NCBI GenBank assembly: GCA_029054965.1
Contig: JAIDEF010000317.1
Location: forward strand, 1-8,538
DNA length: 8,538 nucleotides
Source of the DNA: Eubacterium sp.
GTDB taxonomy: Bacteria > Bacillota > Clostridia > Oscillospirales > Acutalibacteraceae
Reading direction: 5' to 3'
Part shown: in pieces, positions 6,411 through 8,538 of the stretch
Position numbering within the stretch: position 1 is the first letter of the stretch
How the letters are laid out: each line of letters begins with the position of its first letter
Translations under genes and position numbers: made by a program
The notes under the pieces: model-generated
Told to the model about the DNA's origin: nothing
The model's input: the letters and a program-made list of their open reading frames with translations, nothing else
Databases searched by the model: none

Positions 6411-6893
6411 ATGAAAGCAAAGGGTTTAGTTCATAAGTTTGGTGACAATGTTGATACCGACGTTATCATTCCTGCCCGTTACCTCAATAAGAGTGATGAG
6501 GCATGGCTCGCTTCTCATTGTATGGAGGATATTGATGCCGATTTTGTCAACAAAGTCAAAGAAGGCGATATAATGGTTGCTGAGGCTAATTTCGGTTGCG
6601 GTTCATCAAGAGAGCATGCACCTATTGCTATTAAAGCTTCCGGTATTTCTTGTGTTATTGCATCAACTTTTGCACGAATTTTTTACCGTAATGCTATTAA
6701 TATAGGTCTTGCCATTCTTGAATGTGACGAGGCTGCAAGGGAAATTAAAGCAGGTGATGAGGTTGAGGTTGATTTTGATAGCGGTGTTATTACAAATAAT
6801 ACTACAGGCAAAACCTATCAGGCACAGCCTTTTCCTCCGTTTATTCAAAATATCATCAAAGACGGCGGCTTGATGAAATCCATTAATAAATAA
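6411..6893 (+). CDS. leuD: 3-isopropylmalate dehydratase small subunit, LeuD2 type
   Basis: This 160-residue swivelling (domain 4) subunit of the isomerase forms a heterodimer with LeuC. It opens with [16 protein letters not shown] (10-25), typical of the family. [10 protein letters not shown] (62-71) supplies the substrate-binding serines and arginine, and [17 protein letters not shown] follows. The residues after the first strand, Y24-L25-N26-K27, form the loop that distinguishes isopropylmalate from homoaconitate enzymes; it has Asn where homoaconitases have Arg, consistent with a leucine role though not decisive. AAGGAGG lies 7 bases before ATG, and the gap after the leuC stop is 2 bases. 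Confidence 0.94.
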   Translation: MKAKGLVHKFGDNVDTDVIIPARYLNKSDEAWLASHCMEDIDADFVNKVKEGDIMVAEANFGCGSSREHAPIAIKASGISCVIASTFARIFYRNAINIGLAILECDEAAREIKAGDEVEVDFDSGVITNNTTGKTYQAQPFPPFIQNIIKDGGLMKSINK

Positions 6894-6905
6894 TAGAGGC
6901 TTGAT

Positions 6906-7292
6906 ATGCAATTGATTTTATCAGAGGAGAATTTGCATCTTCTATGGGGCTCTGCAACTGAATATTGGTTCTCCCGTACTGACTATACAGTACATAAATA
7001 CAGTGATTTACCAAGTGAAGATCATGCAGAATTGATTAAACACGGCTTTATACCGTTTTTGACAATCAGTAATGAGGAGGTTATCAGAGCTTATATGAAA
7101 TCTCTTGATAATCCTAAGCTTTCTGATAAGCTTGACGGTTTGTCTTCAGAGGACTGTGTGGAAGTATTCTGGAAATATTTTAATGCTTATGAGGATGTTT
7201 CAGCAGGCTTTACTGATTTTGAAAAAAAGTTTGTTGAAAAGAAATTTATCCAATGGTGCAGTGAAAATGCTGTTGACTATAAGCTGATATAA
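6906..7292 (+). CDS. Uncharacterised 128-residue acidic protein, last gene of the ilv-leu operon
   Basis: I do not recognise this protein with confidence. It is soluble, acidic and aromatic-rich (W14, W21, W89, W117, many F/Y), with no signal peptide, membrane segment or metal motif. The C-terminal half (about 47-125) has a pattern like UPF0158-type proteins: FIPFL, then an EEVIRAYMKSL helix, a 'KLDGL' helix, FWKYFNAY, a turn, and FIQWCSENAVDY at the end. That similarity is from memory and tentative. Start: GAGG lies 6 bases before ATG, and the gap after leuD is 12 bases. The stop runs straight into the A-tract of the operon terminator, so it is co-transcribed with leuD. It is not a known enzyme of branched-chain amino acid synthesis, and no function is assigned. 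Confidence 0.88.
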   Translation: MQLILSEENLHLLWGSATEYWFSRTDYTVHKYSDLPSEDHAELIKHGFIPFLTISNEEVIRAYMKSLDNPKLSDKLDGLSSEDCVEVFWKYFNAYEDVSAGFTDFEKKFVEKKFIQWCSENAVDYKLI

Positions 7293-7330
7293 AAAAACGC
7301 CCATTAACAAAAAGTTAATGGGCATTTTTT
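7292..7330. terminator. Bidirectional terminator between convergent units
   Basis: A perfect 10-bp stem, GCCCATTAAC (7299-7308) against GTTAATGGGC (7314-7323), has an AAAAA loop. It is preceded by seven or more A and followed by ATTTTTT, so it has a U-run in both directions. It ends the ilv-leu operon on the plus strand and the CDF gene on the minus strand; the CDF stop codon (7329-7331) overlaps its edge. Confidence 0.95.
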
Positions 7331-8477
7331 ATACATATGAATGCTCAATTGTTACAATCAGATTGACACTGCTATCGGCTTTAGCATATTCTGATTTTAA
7401 TTCATTCAATATGTCTGTGGTTGTTTTTTTGTCATATGGAACTACCAGATCAAAAAGCAAGGTGTTGGTTTTACCCTTAATCAGTCTGAACTCATGAAAG
7501 CTGTAGCTTTCGTTAATGCTTTTTATAATGCTTTCAGTGAGCTTCTTGTAATGGTCAACATCCTCATCATCAATAACAATCGGATCCATATGAATACAGA
7601 TTACAATGTGTAGCTCTTTTGAAATTCTTTTTTCAACACAATCTATCACATCATGAATTTCAACAATGTCTGCATCTGAGGGAACCTCTGCGTGTGCTGA
7701 TGCAATAATTCTTCCGGGACCATAATCATGAACGATTAATTCATGCACACCAAGTATCAAATTTTCCTCCAGCATTATATTTTCAATACGGCTTACAAGC
7801 TCCTTGCTGGGTGCATTGCCAAGAATTTTTCCTGTAATATCACGAACGATTCCTACGCCTGAGCAGAATATTACAACTGCTACAATCAATCCGATAATTC
7901 CGTCCGCTCTTTTAAGGGGAGTAAATGCTGATATAAGCAGTGCAGCAATTGTTGCAGCAGTAGCGATGCTGTCGTTAATACTGTCCTGCTTTACTGCTTT
8001 CAAATTAAGGTTATCCGTTTTTTTGTATAAGATATTGTTGAAAAAAGCCATATACAGTTTTATGCCGATTGCTGCCGCAAGTGCTGTTATATACCAGATG
8101 CTGAAACTGATTTCTGAAGGATTAATTATTTTTATAACTGAATTTTTTGCAAGCTCAAAGCTCATTAAAAATATCAAAAACGACACGGCAAGAGCTGTTA
8201 TATATTCAAATCTGCCGTGACCGAATGGATGCTCCTTGTCTGTGGGCTTGCTTGCAAGCTTGCTGCCGAGAATTGTAATTATTCCCGAGCCGGCATCCGA
8301 CAGATTGTTAACTGCATCTGCGGTTATTGAAACCGAGCCGCTGATACTGCCTATAACAAATTTGAAAATACACAGCAATGTATTGCAGACTATTCCAAAA
8401 ACTCCGCTGAGTATTCCAAGTGCTTCTCTCTCACTTTTTGCTTTTTTTAATGCCAGCTTAATTAATAATTTTGACAT
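7329..8477 (-). CDS. Cation diffusion facilitator, probable Mn2+ exporter (MntE-like site), tandem C-terminal domains
   Basis: This 382-residue CDF-family metal/proton antiporter has about six membrane helices in residues 20-215. TM2 carries N57-N58-L-S-D61 and TM5 carries D165-S-I-N-D169. Aligned to Asp45/Asp49 and His153/Asp157 of FieF, the transport site is N57/D61-D165/D169. Zn-type members have His here; an Asn-Asp/Asp-Asp set is the pattern I recall for pneumococcal MntE, so Mn2+ export is inferred. The KPTDKEHPFGHGRFEY loop is canonical. The cytoplasmic part is longer than in about 300-residue members: 241-298 is the usual ferredoxin-like domain, ending HMD, and 325-379 looks like a second diverged copy (HEFRLIKGK, then LIVTIEH). 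Start ATG 8477 has a poorly spaced AAAGG (13 bases), with no better in-frame choice. Its promoter is not clear in the remaining 61 bases. Confidence 0.93.
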   Translation of the reverse strand: MSKLLIKLALKKAKSEREALGILSGVFGIVCNTLLCIFKFVIGSISGSVSITADAVNNLSDAGSGIITILGSKLASKPTDKEHPFGHGRFEYITALAVSFLIFLMSFELAKNSVIKIINPSEISFSIWYITALAAAIGIKLYMAFFNNILYKKTDNLNLKAVKQDSINDSIATAATIAALLISAFTPLKRADGIIGLIVAVVIFCSGVGIVRDITGKILGNAPSKELVSRIENIMLEENLILGVHELIVHDYGPGRIIASAHAEVPSDADIVEIHDVIDCVEKRISKELHIVICIHMDPIVIDDEDVDHYKKLTESIIKSINESYSFHEFRLIKGKTNTLLFDLVVPYDKKTTTDILNELKSEYAKADSSVNLIVTIEHSYV

Positions 8478-8538
8478 ATAAATATCACTGCCTTTGTATG
8501 AATAGGTTATAGATTAATTAAATATCGTTATATCATAT

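Noticed and set aside
7804..8220. Open frame of 138 codons on the plus strand
   Set aside because: It lies wholly antisense to the well-supported CDF gene, has no ribosome site and its product has no family character. It is a shadow of the minus-strand codons.
8478..8538. Mn-sensing yybP-ykoY riboswitch before the CDF gene
   Set aside because: Only 61 bases are available upstream and none of the characteristic conserved sequence is visible; the region is too short to judge.
1..8538. Mobile element, CRISPR array or defence island
   Set aside because: There are no transposase, integrase, spaced repeats, toxin-antitoxin pairs or restriction genes in the window. Apart from the left-edge gene and the 128-residue protein, the genes belong to recognised families.

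Overview
The window reads as an ordinary, AT-rich chromosomal stretch of a Gram-positive, low-GC bacterium. The best fit is a clostridial or ruminococcal gut-type Firmicute. Evidence: strong AGGAGG-type ribosome binding sites, TTGACA/TATAAT-like promoters with 17-bp spacers, a SigH-like sigma factor, LeuC/LeuD of the short split type, and intrinsic terminators after most units. The taxonomy is inferred, not proven. I found no CRISPR array, transposase, integrase or phage gene, and no gene-free stretch longer than 300 bases.

Left part (1-2732, all on the minus strand). From the left edge rightwards there are: the 5' part of an uncharacterised gene with DUF4145/HEPN-like helical character that runs off the window; a tRNA-Ser(UGA) with a near-consensus promoter and its own terminator; a small double zinc-ribbon protein; a SigH-like sigma-70 factor that probably heads a two-gene operon with the zinc-ribbon protein; and the conserved ATPase YchF.

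Middle part (2733-7330, plus strand). A divergent intergenic region carries a promoter facing each way and a leader with a weak attenuator-like hairpin. It is followed by a tight operon ilvB-ilvN-leuC-leuD plus a 128-residue protein of unknown function. IlvBN is acetohydroxyacid synthase, the first common step of valine, leucine and isoleucine synthesis. LeuCD is isopropylmalate isomerase, the second leucine-specific step. The other pathway genes (ilvC, ilvD, leuA, leuB) are not in the window. The operon ends at a strong hairpin that also serves the convergent gene on the right.

Right part (7329-8477, minus strand). A cation diffusion facilitator carries an Asn-Asp/Asp-Asp transport site, which points to manganese rather than zinc. 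It also has what looks like a tandemly repeated cytoplasmic domain.

I did not find a clearly new multi-gene system. The points most worth a second look are the CDF protein (metal site and duplicated C-terminal domain), the unknown last gene of the ilv-leu operon, the possible attenuator before ilvB, the sigma factor/zinc-ribbon pair, and the truncated HEPN-like gene at the left edge.
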